A stretch of 64,000 nucleotides of DNA from Deinococcus sonorensis KR-87 (GCF_040256395.1 NZ_CP158299.1:2845001-2909000), one strand, 5' to 3'; shown: positions 1 through 10,107, counted from the stretch's first letter. The notes: a model not told the origin generated them from the sequence alone. A program made the numbers and translations.

Positions 1-7
1 GCAGCCG

Positions 8-13
8 TATATG
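8..13 (+). promoter_or_regulatory. possible -10 element upstream of the DMT transporter
   Basis: TATATG lies about 40 bases before the GTG start at 55. The window begins here, so a -35 cannot be assessed. Weak assignment. Confidence 0.25.
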
Positions 14-54
14 AATGGACGCGGCTCGATCGGTCGGCCGGTCCGCACGATCGG

Positions 55-870
55 GTGAATGCAGCGGCGCTGATCGCCCTGCTGTCGGCCATCAGCTACG
101 GCGCGGGCGACTTCCTGTCGGGCCTGGCCAGCCGACGCGACCCGCCGGAACGGGTGGTGGCGCTGACGCACCCGCTGGCTTGCGTGGCGTTCGCGCTGCT
201 GGCCGTGCTGCGCCACGAGCCGCTGCCCAGCTCCAGCGACCTGGGCTGGGGGGCCGCTGCCGGCGTGCTGGGCCTGCTAGGGGTGCTGACCTTCTACCGG
301 GCGCTGGCGCTCGGTCCGATGGGCACCGTCTCGGTGACGTCCGGGGCGCTGGGCGCGCTGATTCCGGTGGCCGCCGGGCTGCTGCTCGGAGAGCAGCTGA
401 GTCTGGGCAACGGCCTGGGCGTGCTGCTGGTGCTGGCCGGTATCGCGCTGTTCTCGGTGTTGCCGGGACAGGGCGGGCGCGGCGGGCTGCCGCTGGCACT
501 GCTGGCCGGGCTGGGTTTCGGGCTGTTCTTCGTGCTGCTGGCCCAGAGCGAGGCGGTGTTCTGGACGCTGGCGATGGCCCGCCTGACCAGCTCGGCGGTG
601 GTCGTGCCATACACCCTGCGGCGCTATGGTCTCCGGCCGCTGGGTCCGCGCCTGATCTTCGCCTCGGCGCCCGGAGACGCGCTGGGCAACCTGTGCTACC
701 TGCTGGCCGCCCAAGCTGGACGGCTGAGCGTGGCGGGCCTGCTGACCAACCTGTATCCGGTGATCACGGCGCTGCTGGCGGCCATGGTGCTGCGCGAGCG
801 CCTCAACCGGGTGCAGTGGCTGGGCGTGGCCCTGGCCGTGATCGGGGTGCCGCTGGTCACGGCCCGCTGA
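55..870 (+). CDS. EamA/DMT-superfamily transporter
   Basis: Integral membrane protein of 271 residues with about ten hydrophobic segments arranged as two similar halves, the usual EamA (drug/metabolite transporter) layout. The first half opens at residues 4-20 and the second after about residue 145. A short helix with LRERL near residue 245, between the last membrane segments, is typical of the family. The substrate cannot be read from the sequence. Start taken as GTG at 55; an ATG at 59 is out of frame. It sits 43 bases upstream of murD but murD has its own -10 box, so it is probably not part of the division cluster. Confidence 0.85.
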   Translation: MNAAALIALLSAISYGAGDFLSGLASRRDPPERVVALTHPLACVAFALLAVLRHEPLPSSSDLGWGAAAGVLGLLGVLTFYRALALGPMGTVSVTSGALGALIPVAAGLLLGEQLSLGNGLGVLLVLAGIALFSVLPGQGGRGGLPLALLAGLGFGLFFVLLAQSEAVFWTLAMARLTSSAVVVPYTLRRYGLRPLGPRLIFASAPGDALGNLCYLLAAQAGRLSVAGLLTNLYPVITALLAAMVLRERLNRVQWLGVALAVIGVPLVTAR

Positions 871-900
871 GTCCACATCCGGGCGCGGCCGGTTTTTCGC

Positions 901-906
901 TAGGCT
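901..906 (+). promoter_or_regulatory. -10 element of leaderless murD promoter
   Basis: TAGGCT ends 7 bases before the murD ATG at 914, the spacing seen at many genes in this window, so the transcript probably begins at or very near the start codon. Confidence 0.6.
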
Positions 907-913
907 GTACCGT

Positions 914-2230
914 ATGACCGTATATACCGTCTCCACGCTGATCTACGGCCTGGGCCGCAGCGGGCGTGGAGTCGCCCGCTTTCTGGCCCGCTCCGGAGAG
1001 ACCGCCGAATGGCTGGATGCCCGGCCCCAGCCGCAGGACCTGGCCCTGATGACCGAGCTGGGCTTTTCTCAGGGCCAGCTGGACCGCCCGTACCGTCAGG
1101 TCATCGCGGCGCCGGGCGTCCCCATCGATCATCCGGACTTGGAACAGCTGCGCGCTCAGGGTGCCGAGGTGATCGGTGAGGCGGAACTGGCGTTCCGTGC
1201 CCGCCCGGGCCTCCCGATGGTGGGCATCACCGGCACGGCGGGCAAGGGCAGCACCACGGTGCTGGTGGCGGACCTGCTGCGGGCCTGTGGGCTGCGCGCG
1301 CGCGAGGGGGGCAACATCGATCCGCCGCTGCTGGACGTGGTGGACGACGCCGATGTGGTGGTGGTGGAGCTGTCGAGCTTCCAGCTGGAACGGGTCGTGC
1401 AGTTCCGGCCGGCCGTGGCGGTCATCACCAACCTGGGCACAGATCACCTGGACCGTCACCGGACGCTGGCGGCCTACCATCAGGCCAAGCTGGCCATCAC
1501 CGCCCGGCAGACCTCCGACGACCTGCTGATTCTGCCGGTGGGCCTGGATGTGCCCACCCGCGCTCAGGTGCAGCACGCCGACCCAGCCCAGCTGCGCCTG
1601 TCCGGGGGGCAACGGGTGCTGGACGCTGGCACGCTGCCGCAGGGCATCCACCCGGCCAACGCGGCGGCGGCGCTGCTGGCCGCCGAGGGGCTGCTCCGGC
1701 AGCTGGGCCAGCCGGTAGACCTGCCGCTGCTGCGTTCGGCACTGCTGCGGGCCCGGCCAGTCAAGGGCAGATTCGAGACGGTGGCCCAGTGCGGCGGGCT
1801 GCGCTTCATCAACGACAGCATCGCCACCCGGACGCTGGCCGTGCAGGCGGCCCTGGAGCAGGCCGCCCCGCCGATCGTGTGGCTGGTGGGTGGGCGCGAC
1901 AAGGGCGCCGAGCTGGACCCGCTGCGTGAGGCGGCGCGGGGCCGTGTGGTGCAGGTGGTCGGCTTCGGAGAGGACGGCGAGCGCTTTGCCCGGCAGCTGG
2001 AGCTGCCGTACGTGCTGGCCGGCGGGGTGGGCGGTGAGCAGGTGATGCGCGAGGCGGTGCGGCTGGCGGTGGAGACCCTGAGCCAGCAACGTGATCCGCG
2101 CGGCACCGTGCTGCTCTCCCCCATCGGCACCAGCTTTGATCTGTACCGCGATTACACCGAGCGTGGCGAAGCGTTTACCCGCGCCGCGCTGGACGTGGTG
2201 GAAGCGCTGGAAGCGGCGGTGCGCCGGTGA
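914..2230 (+). CDS. murD: UDP-N-acetylmuramoylalanine--D-glutamate ligase MurD
   Basis: Cytosolic Mur ligase that adds D-glutamate to UDP-MurNAc-L-Ala with ATP. The 438-residue length matches the family. An N-terminal Rossmann-like domain starts with YGLGRSGRGVA at residues 11-21. The ATP loop is GTAGKGS at 107-113, a variant of the common GTNGKTT but still a valid GxxGK(S/T). The C-terminal part holds INDSIATRT and LVGGRDKGAEL, both typical of MurD. It opens the cell wall/division cluster, and its stop overlaps the ftsW start (GTGA), which suggests translational coupling. Confidence 0.97.
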   Translation: MTVYTVSTLIYGLGRSGRGVARFLARSGETAEWLDARPQPQDLALMTELGFSQGQLDRPYRQVIAAPGVPIDHPDLEQLRAQGAEVIGEAELAFRARPGLPMVGITGTAGKGSTTVLVADLLRACGLRAREGGNIDPPLLDVVDDADVVVVELSSFQLERVVQFRPAVAVITNLGTDHLDRHRTLAAYHQAKLAITARQTSDDLLILPVGLDVPTRAQVQHADPAQLRLSGGQRVLDAGTLPQGIHPANAAAALLAAEGLLRQLGQPVDLPLLRSALLRARPVKGRFETVAQCGGLRFINDSIATRTLAVQAALEQAAPPIVWLVGGRDKGAELDPLREAARGRVVQVVGFGEDGERFARQLELPYVLAGGVGGEQVMREAVRLAVETLSQQRDPRGTVLLSPIGTSFDLYRDYTERGEAFTRAALDVVEALEAAVRR

Positions 2231-3336
2231 GCCTGAATCTGGTGATCGCGCAGGTGATGCTGCTGATGCTGGGCTTGATCGGCGTGGCCACCAGCGCGCC
2301 GGAAAAGGTGCCGGACCACGCGTCCAAGGTGCTGATCGCGCTGGTCGTCACGTTTGCCCTGTCGCGGCTGCGGCCCAAAGCCTACCTGAGTCTGGCCACG
2401 CCGGTCTGGATCATCACCCTGATCCTATTGGTGCTGGTCAAGGTGATCGGGGTGGGCACCGAGACCTCGCCGGGCACGCAACGCTGGCTCGATTTCGGAG
2501 GGCCGCTGCGCTTTCAGCCGTCGGAGCTCGCCAAACTGGGGCTGATTCTGCAGCTGGCCAGCTTTTTCGCCCGGCGCGGCGTGCAGCACAAACTGCTCAG
2601 CGCCACCGTCATGATCCTGCTGAGCACGGTCCTGGTTCTGATCGAGCCGGACCTGGGCTCCACCGTGCTGATGTTTGCGCTGGGCATCGTGCTGATGTAC
2701 GCGGCCGGCGTGCGCTTCACCAACATTACGGCGCTGCTGTTCGGGCTGGGCCTGATGGCGCTGCCGTTCGTGAGCGTGTACCTGGAGCGCCACCCGTACA
2801 TCCTGGCGCGCTTCCAGAACCATCAGGTGCGCGGCGACACCCCGGCGGTGGGCCTGGACCAGATCGGCCTCGCCCACCGTGACCTGGGCTTCGGAGGCTT
2901 CTGGGGCCAGGGGCCGGATGGCCCGCGCTACGAGTACTTCGCCGCCCACACCGACATGATCATCGCCTCGGTCGGCTTCTCCACCGGCCTGTTGGGCGTG
3001 ACGATGGTGATCTTCGCGTACTGGCTGGTGGTGAGCGCCTCGCTGCAGGTGGCGGAATTGGCCAGCCGGGTGCGGCCCATGAACAAGCAGGTGCACGGGG
3101 CCAGCATCCTGGCCACCGGCGGCATGTTTATGGTGGTGGGGCAGGCGGTGGTGAACCTGGCGGTGGCCGCCGGCATCTTCCCGGTCACGGGCGTGCCGCT
3201 CCCGCTGGTCAGCTACGGTTTTTCCAGCATGCTCAGCATGAGCGTGGCCTTCGCGCTGATCCACTCTGCGCTGCGCGAGGTGCGCCGTCACCTGCCGGAG
3301 GAGGAGGCCGAGCCGCTGGTGGCGAGCAGCGCCTGA
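2227..3336 (+). CDS. ftsW: septal peptidoglycan polymerase FtsW (SEDS family)
   Basis: Polytopic membrane protein of 369 residues with about ten transmembrane segments. SEDS glycosyltransferases polymerise lipid II and FtsW is the divisome member. Two signature regions are visible: HTDMIIASVG beginning near residue 241 (usual form HTDFIFA) and LPLVSYGFSSM near 328 (usual form LPFVSYGGSS). GTG start at 2227 overlaps the murD stop by four bases. A RodA-type role is possible from sequence alone, but the position between murD and murG favours FtsW. Confidence 0.93.
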   Translation: MSLNLVIAQVMLLMLGLIGVATSAPEKVPDHASKVLIALVVTFALSRLRPKAYLSLATPVWIITLILLVLVKVIGVGTETSPGTQRWLDFGGPLRFQPSELAKLGLILQLASFFARRGVQHKLLSATVMILLSTVLVLIEPDLGSTVLMFALGIVLMYAAGVRFTNITALLFGLGLMALPFVSVYLERHPYILARFQNHQVRGDTPAVGLDQIGLAHRDLGFGGFWGQGPDGPRYEYFAAHTDMIIASVGFSTGLLGVTMVIFAYWLVVSASLQVAELASRVRPMNKQVHGASILATGGMFMVVGQAVVNLAVAAGIFPVTGVPLPLVSYGFSSMLSMSVAFALIHSALREVRRHLPEEEAEPLVASSA

Positions 3337-3370
3337 CTGGCAGCGTGTTCTGCGCGGCAGCGGGGTCCGC

Positions 3371-3376
3371 TACACT
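3371..3376 (+). promoter_or_regulatory. internal -10 element ahead of murG
   Basis: TACACT lies 7 bases upstream of an ATG at 3384, which opens a five-codon ORF, and 25 bases upstream of the murG ATG. It gives murG a likely internal promoter inside the division cluster. Confidence 0.55.
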
Positions 3377-3383
3377 GCCTGCG

Positions 3384-3401
3384 ATGATGTGGGGACTGTG
3401 A
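3384..3401 (+). CDS. putative leaderless five-codon uORF (MMWGL) before murG
   Basis: ATG-ATG-TGG-GGA-CTG-TGA. The first ATG sits exactly 7 bases after TACACT, the spacing used by leaderless genes here, and the stop shares one base with the murG ATG (TGATG). Ribosomes ending on this mini-ORF could restart on murG. No protein function is implied; whether it is translated is inference from spacing only. Confidence 0.4.
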   Translation: MMWGL

Positions 3402-4486
3402 TGAAGCGGGTGGTGCTGGCGACGGGCGGAACAGGCGGACATATCTATCCGGCGGTGGCGACCGCGCAGGTGTTGCAGCAGCGTGGCTACGCGGTCACGC
3501 TGCTGGGACAGCGCGGCGGCATGGAGGAGCGGGTGGCCGGGGAGCAGCGGCTGGACTTCGTGGGCGTCAGCGCCGGCAAGTTCGCCCGCAGCGTGCGCGG
3601 CCTGGACCCCCGGCAGGCGATGAAGGCCCTGCGCGGGCTGCAGGAGGCGCGTCAGTTCCTGCAGCGGCACCGGCCGGGGCTGGTGGTCGGCTACGGCGGG
3701 TTCGCCAGTCTGCCGGGGGTGCTGGCCGCCCAGCGGCTGGGCATCCCCACGGTGCTGCACGAACAGAACGCCCGGCTGGGGCTGACCCAGCGCCTGGCCC
3801 AGCGGAAGGCCCGAGCGGTGGGCACCTGTTACCCGCAGGTGGTGGGCCTGCCTCCAGAAAAGGCCACGCTGGTGGGCATGCCGGTGCGCGAGGAGTGGCT
3901 GCTGCGCCAGGAGGCCAACGCCCGGCTGGGGCTGCAGGACGGCCCGCTGACCATTTTCATCATGGGCGGTTCGCAGGGCAGCGTGGCACTCAACACGGCG
4001 CTGCCGGGTGTGCTGCGCGGCGTGCTGGGCGAAACGGGCCTGCTGCCCGACGACGGCGTGCAGGTGCTGCATGCCACCGGACCGCGCTGGATCGGGGACG
4101 TGCAGCCGCAGGTGCGCGACCTGCACTGGTACAAGGCGGTGGGGTACGTGGACGCGGTGGCCGCCTGGTGCGCCGCCGACCTAGCCATCACCCGGGCGGG
4201 GACCGGGACCCTGGCCGAAGCCGCCTTCTATGGGGTACCGACCATCATGGTGCCGTTGCCCAGCAGCGCCGAGGACCACCAGCGGCACAATGCCCGCGCG
4301 GTGGAGCAGGCCGGTGCGGGCCGGCTGGTGGAACAGGAGCAGGTCAGCCGGCAGCTGGGAGCAGTGGTGTTAGAGTGTCTGCAGGCAGAGGTGCGCGCGC
4401 GCATGCGTCAGGCCGCGCTGGAACGCTCCCCTCAGGGAGCCGCCGGCCGGCTGGCCGACCTGGCCGAAGCCCATTACCGACCATGA
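3401..4486 (+). CDS. murG: lipid II synthase MurG (UDP-GlcNAc transferase)
   Basis: Membrane-associated glycosyltransferase that adds GlcNAc to lipid I to make lipid II. From ATG at 3401 the product is 361 residues. It begins with the family glycine loop GGTGGH at residues 9-14. Further marks are HEQNARLG near residue 120, MGGSQGS in the middle and ITRAGTGTLAE, which forms the UDP-GlcNAc site in this family. ATG at 3401 is preceded by GGGGA (3391-3395); an in-frame GTG at 3389 is less likely because it would fall inside the uORF. The stop overlaps the murC ATG (ATGA). Confidence 0.96.
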   Translation: MKRVVLATGGTGGHIYPAVATAQVLQQRGYAVTLLGQRGGMEERVAGEQRLDFVGVSAGKFARSVRGLDPRQAMKALRGLQEARQFLQRHRPGLVVGYGGFASLPGVLAAQRLGIPTVLHEQNARLGLTQRLAQRKARAVGTCYPQVVGLPPEKATLVGMPVREEWLLRQEANARLGLQDGPLTIFIMGGSQGSVALNTALPGVLRGVLGETGLLPDDGVQVLHATGPRWIGDVQPQVRDLHWYKAVGYVDAVAAWCAADLAITRAGTGTLAEAAFYGVPTIMVPLPSSAEDHQRHNARAVEQAGAGRLVEQEQVSRQLGAVVLECLQAEVRARMRQAALERSPQGAAGRLADLAEAHYRP

Positions 4487-5913
4487 CCAGACTTCCCCCC
4501 ACCCCGCTTGACCCGCAGCCCACCGCCGAGCCGTTCTCCATCCCCTCCACCACCACCCACGTGCACCTGATGGGCATCGGCGGCATCGGCCTGAGCGCCT
4601 TTGCCCGGCTGCTCAAGGCGCGCGGCTACACCGTCTCCGGCTGCGACTCGGCCGCCAGCGAGCTGACCCATCAGCTGGAGCAGGAAGGCATCGCCGTGAT
4701 GGTGGGGCACGCGGCCTCGCATCTGGACGGCGTGGACCTCTTGATCGCCTCCGAGGCGGTCGAAAAGGACCACCCGGAGCTGGAAGCTGCCCGCCGGCTC
4801 GGCATCGAGGTGCGGCCGCGCATGGCGCTGATGGACGAGCTGCTGCGCGCCGGCCCTTCTGTGGGCGTCATCGGCACCCACGGCAAGACCACCACCACCA
4901 GCATGATCGCGGTGGCGATGCACGGCGCCGACCTGGACCCGGCCGCCTTCGTGGGCGGCATCGTGCCGAGCTTCGGCAGCAACGCCCGCGTGGGCCAGGG
5001 GCCCTTCGTGGCCGAGGTGGACGAGTCGGACCGGGGCTTTCAGCGGCTGCACTGTCACACGGCCGTGTTCCTGAACGCCGACGACGACCATGTGGGCGGT
5101 CCCGGAACGGTGCGTGCGGTGTACTGGGAGAGCGTGGAGGAGCAGCATGAGGCGTTCCGGCGCTTTGTGTCGCAGGCCAAGCGGGTGCTGTACTGCCACG
5201 ACTGGCCGGGCCTGAGCGACTTCGTGCCGGAGGGGGCCGAGCGCTACAGCTACGGCCTGACCGAGGGCGCCGACTACCGGGCGGTGGACGTGGTGCCGGA
5301 CCCGGAAGGCAGCGATTTCACGGTGCTGCGGCGCGGCGAGCGGCTGGGGCCAGCGCGGGTGGGCATGCCGGGCCGGCACAACGTCCAGAACGCGCTGGCG
5401 GCGCTGGCCGTCACCGACCTGTACGGCGGGCGCTTCGAGGACGCGGCAGCGGCGCTGGGCGTGTTCGGCGGGCCGCGCCGCCGCTGGGAGCGGGTCGGCA
5501 GCCTCAATGGGGCCATCATCATCGACGATTACGCCCACAACGCGGCGAAGGTGGCGGCGGTGGTGCAGGCGGCCCGCCAGACCGGGCGCCGGGTGCGGAT
5601 CGTGTTTCAGCCGCACCGCTACATCCGCACCCAGCAGAGCTGGCCTCGGCTGGCCGAGAGCCTGATGCCGGCAGACGAGGTGATGCTGCTAGACATCGCG
5701 GCCGCGTCCGAGCCGCCGATCGAGGGCATTCACAGCACCCTGATCGTGCACCGGATGGCCGAGCAGGGGCACGCGGCGGTGCGCTACATCCCGGACCGTA
5801 CCGAACTGCTGGCCTACCTGCAGCGCACCGCCTCGCCGGGCGAGGTGATCGTGACGGTGGGCGCGGGCGACGTGTGGAAGCTGGGCCGGGCGCTGGCCGG
5901 GCACCCGCTGTGA
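4483..5913 (+). CDS. murC: UDP-N-acetylmuramate--L-alanine ligase MurC
   Basis: Cytosolic ATP-dependent ligase adding the first amino acid, L-alanine, to UDP-MurNAc. 476 residues. Rossmann motif GIGGIG at 31-36, ATP loop GTHGKTTTT at 131-139, then AEVDESDRGF and DDYAHN, all standard for MurC. A roughly 24-residue proline-rich lead precedes the Rossmann fold. The reading frame stays open far upstream through murG, but ATG 4483, overlapping the murG stop by four bases, is the sensible start. Confidence 0.96.
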   Translation: MTRLPPTPLDPQPTAEPFSIPSTTTHVHLMGIGGIGLSAFARLLKARGYTVSGCDSAASELTHQLEQEGIAVMVGHAASHLDGVDLLIASEAVEKDHPELEAARRLGIEVRPRMALMDELLRAGPSVGVIGTHGKTTTTSMIAVAMHGADLDPAAFVGGIVPSFGSNARVGQGPFVAEVDESDRGFQRLHCHTAVFLNADDDHVGGPGTVRAVYWESVEEQHEAFRRFVSQAKRVLYCHDWPGLSDFVPEGAERYSYGLTEGADYRAVDVVPDPEGSDFTVLRRGERLGPARVGMPGRHNVQNALAALAVTDLYGGRFEDAAAALGVFGGPRRRWERVGSLNGAIIIDDYAHNAAKVAAVVQAARQTGRRVRIVFQPHRYIRTQQSWPRLAESLMPADEVMLLDIAAASEPPIEGIHSTLIVHRMAEQGHAAVRYIPDRTELLAYLQRTASPGEVIVTVGAGDVWKLGRALAGHPL

Positions 5914-6794
5914 CGGCGCTGCTCAGCCGCACCGGCGCGCGGGTGGAACGGCTGCCGCTGGCGCGCTACACCACCCTGGGCGTGGGCGGAGAGGCGGAGG
6001 TCTGGACCGTACAGGACCACGCCCAGCTGCTGGAGGCGATGGAAGCGCCCTACCGCATCCTGGGCGGCGGCTCCAATCTGGTGATCGCCGACCAAGGCGT
6101 GCCGGAACGGGTGATCCGGCTCGCCGGCCAGTTTGCCGCCACCGACCTGACCCCGGACCCACACCTCAGCACCTCCGACCAGATCGTGACCGGCTGGGTG
6201 GGCGGCGGGGTCCCGCTGCCGGGGCTGCTGCGCAAGCTGCAGCGCCTGGGCCTGGGCAACCTGGAGGGCACGGTGGGCATTCCGGCCCAGCTGGGCGGCG
6301 CCATCTGGATGAACGCCGGCACCCGCTACGGCGAGACCTTTGACGGCCTGCATACCCTGGAGATCGTGACGCCGGAAGGAGCGCGCCAGGTGACACCGGA
6401 CGAGCTGCCCTGGACCTACCGCAGCAGCGGCATTCCGCGCAACCACATCGTCACGCGGGCGCGGCTGAACCTGCGCCCCAGCACGCCGGAAACGGTGCTG
6501 GACCGGATGCAGGCGGCCGATGTGGCACGCAAGGGACAACCCAAGAACCGCACCCCCGGCTGCGCCTTCAAGAACCCCACCCTGGAGGACGGTCAGAAGG
6601 TCAGCGCCGGCCTGCTGATCGACCGCGCCGGGCTGAAGGGAATGCAGGCCGGGCAGGCACGGATCGCGCCGGAGCACGGCAACTTCATCGTGAACCTGGG
6701 CGGCGCCACCGCCACCGACGTCCACGCCCTGCTGCAGCTGATCCGTGAGCGGGTGCCGGTGCCGCTGGAACTGGAGTACGAGCTGTGGCCGTGA
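5910..6794 (+). CDS. murB: UDP-N-acetylenolpyruvoylglucosamine reductase MurB
   Basis: FAD/NADPH enzyme making UDP-MurNAc. 294 residues from GTG 5910, which overlaps the murC stop (GTGA). The FAD-binding segment LGGGSNLV is at residues 51-58. GIPAQLGGAIWMNAG follows, and PGCAFKNP carries a Cys at the position of the catalytic proton donor (Ser in E. coli, Cys in many other MurB proteins). Order murC-murB is common in Gram-positive and Deinococcus-Thermus clusters. Confidence 0.95.
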   Translation: MTALLSRTGARVERLPLARYTTLGVGGEAEVWTVQDHAQLLEAMEAPYRILGGGSNLVIADQGVPERVIRLAGQFAATDLTPDPHLSTSDQIVTGWVGGGVPLPGLLRKLQRLGLGNLEGTVGIPAQLGGAIWMNAGTRYGETFDGLHTLEIVTPEGARQVTPDELPWTYRSSGIPRNHIVTRARLNLRPSTPETVLDRMQAADVARKGQPKNRTPGCAFKNPTLEDGQKVSAGLLIDRAGLKGMQAGQARIAPEHGNFIVNLGGATATDVHALLQLIRERVPVPLELEYELWP

Positions 6795-7435
6795 CCCTGA
6801 CCGGCCGGCGGCGCCGGGTCCGCCCGGTGTGGTGGGTGCTGCTGGCCACCGTGCTGGTGGTGGGCGCGCTGGCCGGGCTGTGGTTCGGCTTTCCGCTGCA
6901 GCACGTGACCGTCTGGGGCAACCGGCAGCTCAGCACAGCGCGCGTGATGCAGCTGGCCGGGCTGACGGCCCCGTTCGGGACGCGGGGCGGCTGGCTGTAC
7001 TACGGAGCGTGGAGGGCCGCCGCGCTGCGCAACGACCCCTGGGTCAGCCACGTCTCAATCACCCGGGCACGTCCGGGCCGCGTGGGCGTGCAGATCACCG
7101 AGCGCCACCCGGTGGTCCGCTGGCAGCAGCCGGACGGCCACGTTGTCAGCCTGGCAGACGACGGGACGGTGCTGCCGGGGGCAACGCCCACCGGTCCACT
7201 GCTGGTCGGCTGGGGTCCGGAGCGTCTGGAAGCGGCCCGGCAGGCGGCCCGCGCCCTCACGCGCTATGGTGTGCAGACCGTGGCCTATACCCCGACCGGA
7301 ATCACCGTCAAGACTGCCGCAGGAACGCTCTGGAGTGGCGATATGGCCGCGCTGTTGAAGTATGCTGGAAGTATCTCTATGTTTCCAGGGAAAAGAATCA
7401 ACATTTATCCTTGGGGGGTGAGCGTCCAGCAATGA
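6785..7435 (+). CDS. ftsQ: cell division protein FtsQ/DivIB-like
   Basis: Bitopic membrane protein of 216 residues: an Arg-rich cytoplasmic head (residues 8-13), one transmembrane helix at about 15-35, then a POTRA-type segment that starts LQHVTVWGNRQL. FtsQ/DivIB connects early and late divisome proteins. The C-terminus is short compared with E. coli FtsQ. GTG start at 6785 overlaps the murB end by ten bases; the stop overlaps the ftsA ATG. Name rests on architecture and on the position between murB and ftsA. Confidence 0.85.
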   Translation: MAVTLTGRRRRVRPVWWVLLATVLVVGALAGLWFGFPLQHVTVWGNRQLSTARVMQLAGLTAPFGTRGGWLYYGAWRAAALRNDPWVSHVSITRARPGRVGVQITERHPVVRWQQPDGHVVSLADDGTVLPGATPTGPLLVGWGPERLEAARQAARALTRYGVQTVAYTPTGITVKTAAGTLWSGDMAALLKYAGSISMFPGKRINIYPWGVSVQQ

Positions 7436-8832
7436 AAGACAACATGATCACCGTAGGTCTGGACATCGGCACCACCAAGATCACCACCGTCATCGGCGAA
7501 ATCGCCCCGGACGGCAGCGTCGACATCATCGGTGAAGGCACCGTGCCCAGCGAGGGCATCAAACGCGGCGCGGTGGTGAACCTGGAACGTACCATTCAGG
7601 CCATCAAGAGCTCGGTGGCGGCGGCGGAGCGGGTCTCGGGCGTGCGGGTGGACAACGCCTACGTGTCGGTGGCCGGCAACCATGCCCGGGCGCTCACCAG
7701 CCACGGCCTCGCGGCCATCCGGCGCAGCCAGGAGATCGGGACCGCCGATGTGGAGCGCGCCATCGAGAACGCCCGCGCGGTGCCGCTGGACCCGAACCTT
7801 GAAGTGATCCACGCGCTGCCCCAGGAGTACGTGGTGGACGGCCAGGAAGGCATCAAGAGCCCGGTGGGCATGCACGGCGTGCGGCTGGAGGTGGACGTGC
7901 ACATCGTGGCCGGCGCCGCCGGACCGCTGGCCAACCTGCGCCGCTGCGTGCAGGAGGCGGGATTGCAGGTGCGCGGCCTGGTGCTGGAGTCGCTGGCCAG
8001 CGGCCTGGCCACCCTGGACCACGCCGAGCAGGACCAGACGGTGGTCGTGATCGACATGGGCGGCGGCACCACCGACATCGGAGTGTTCAAGCGCGGCAAC
8101 CTGAGCCACTCGGCCTGCATCCCGATCGGCGGCGACCACGTGACCACTGACCTGGCGCAGATTCTCAAGATTCCGATGGAAGAGGCCGAGAACGTCAAGC
8201 GCAAGTACGGCGCGGCCCTGCCGGAACTGGCCGACCCGGACCTGACGCTGGAGATCACCAACGCGGCCGGGTCCACCCACGCAATCAGCGCCTTCGAGCT
8301 GAGCCGCATCATCAAACCGCGCATCGCCGAGATCTACGGGCTGGTGCGCGACGAGATTGACCGGGTGCTGGGGCCGGTGGAGCTGATCGCGGGCGGCGTG
8401 GTGCTGACCGGCGGTGGCAGCCTGCTGCGCGGCGTGGCCGAACTGGCGCGCGAGCGCTTCCGGCTTCCGGTGCGGGTCGGTCGCCCGCGGGGGGTGGGCG
8501 GCCTGACCGACATCGTGGCCGGACCGGTGCATGCGGCAGCCGTGGGACTGGTGCTGTACGGCGGCCAGCAGCGGCTGGGCGTGGGGAGCGCGGTCAGCGC
8601 CGTGCCCGCCAGCGTACCGGTTCCGCAGCCGGCCGAACCGAGCTCGCCTGTGGCCGCCGGGGCCGGCATGTCCACGGGCCGCCCGGTCTCGATGGACTTT
8701 GAGCCGCCGGTGGTGACCGAGACGGTCGTGGTCAACCCACCCGCTCCGCCCAAGAAGGAGCGTCCGGCCCGGCCTGAGGGCAGCAAGAGCCTGATGGACC
8801 GGATGCGGGAGTTCTTCAAAGACTGGATGTAA
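7432..8832 (+). CDS. ftsA: cell division protein FtsA
   Basis: Actin-like ATPase that anchors FtsZ to the membrane. 466 residues from ATG 7432. The phosphate-1 motif GLDIGTTKI is at residues 9-17; DMGGGTTDIGVF and LTGGGSLLRG follow as the second phosphate and adenosine motifs. After a Pro/Val-rich linker of about 80 residues the last 13 residues (DRMREFFKDWM) form the expected amphipathic membrane-targeting helix. SD-like GGGGGG lies 15-20 bases upstream and the start overlaps the ftsQ stop. Confidence 0.96.
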   Translation: MKDNMITVGLDIGTTKITTVIGEIAPDGSVDIIGEGTVPSEGIKRGAVVNLERTIQAIKSSVAAAERVSGVRVDNAYVSVAGNHARALTSHGLAAIRRSQEIGTADVERAIENARAVPLDPNLEVIHALPQEYVVDGQEGIKSPVGMHGVRLEVDVHIVAGAAGPLANLRRCVQEAGLQVRGLVLESLASGLATLDHAEQDQTVVVIDMGGGTTDIGVFKRGNLSHSACIPIGGDHVTTDLAQILKIPMEEAENVKRKYGAALPELADPDLTLEITNAAGSTHAISAFELSRIIKPRIAEIYGLVRDEIDRVLGPVELIAGGVVLTGGGSLLRGVAELARERFRLPVRVGRPRGVGGLTDIVAGPVHAAAVGLVLYGGQQRLGVGSAVSAVPASVPVPQPAEPSSPVAAGAGMSTGRPVSMDFEPPVVTETVVVNPPAPPKKERPARPEGSKSLMDRMREFFKDWM

Positions 8833-8836
8833 GCGT

Positions 8837-8874
8837 GGTCAGCGGCCGCCCCAGATCTGGGGCGGCCGCTGACC
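8837..8874. terminator. perfect 38-bp palindrome after ftsA
   Basis: Two 19-base arms, starting GGTCAGCGGCC and meeting at AGATCT, are perfectly complementary. It sits 4 bases after the ftsA stop and could fold into a very strong hairpin that ends or attenuates dcw transcription before ftsZ. No U-tract follows, so factor-independent termination is not certain. Confidence 0.6.
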
Positions 8875-8937
8875 TGAGGAGAGGCAGGCGGGCTAGACCC
8901 CCAACAGAGCTGCACCTGCCTCCGTCCATCGGTGCGC

Positions 8938-8943
8938 TACACT
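8938..8943 (+). promoter_or_regulatory. -10 element upstream of ftsZ
   Basis: TACACT lies about 67 bases before the ftsZ ATG, giving a predicted 5' leader near 60 bases. With the hairpin after ftsA it suggests ftsZ is transcribed separately. Confidence 0.5.
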
Positions 8944-9010
8944 GTGCAAAGTTGAGTCAGCCCGGGTGATGCCAGCAGGTGCAGCCGCGGCTGCCCGTGA
9001 AGGAGTGGAT

Positions 9011-10084
<1,074 letters not shown>

Positions 10085-10107
10085 CCCTGCGGGCCTGAAG
10101 CTGTGAC

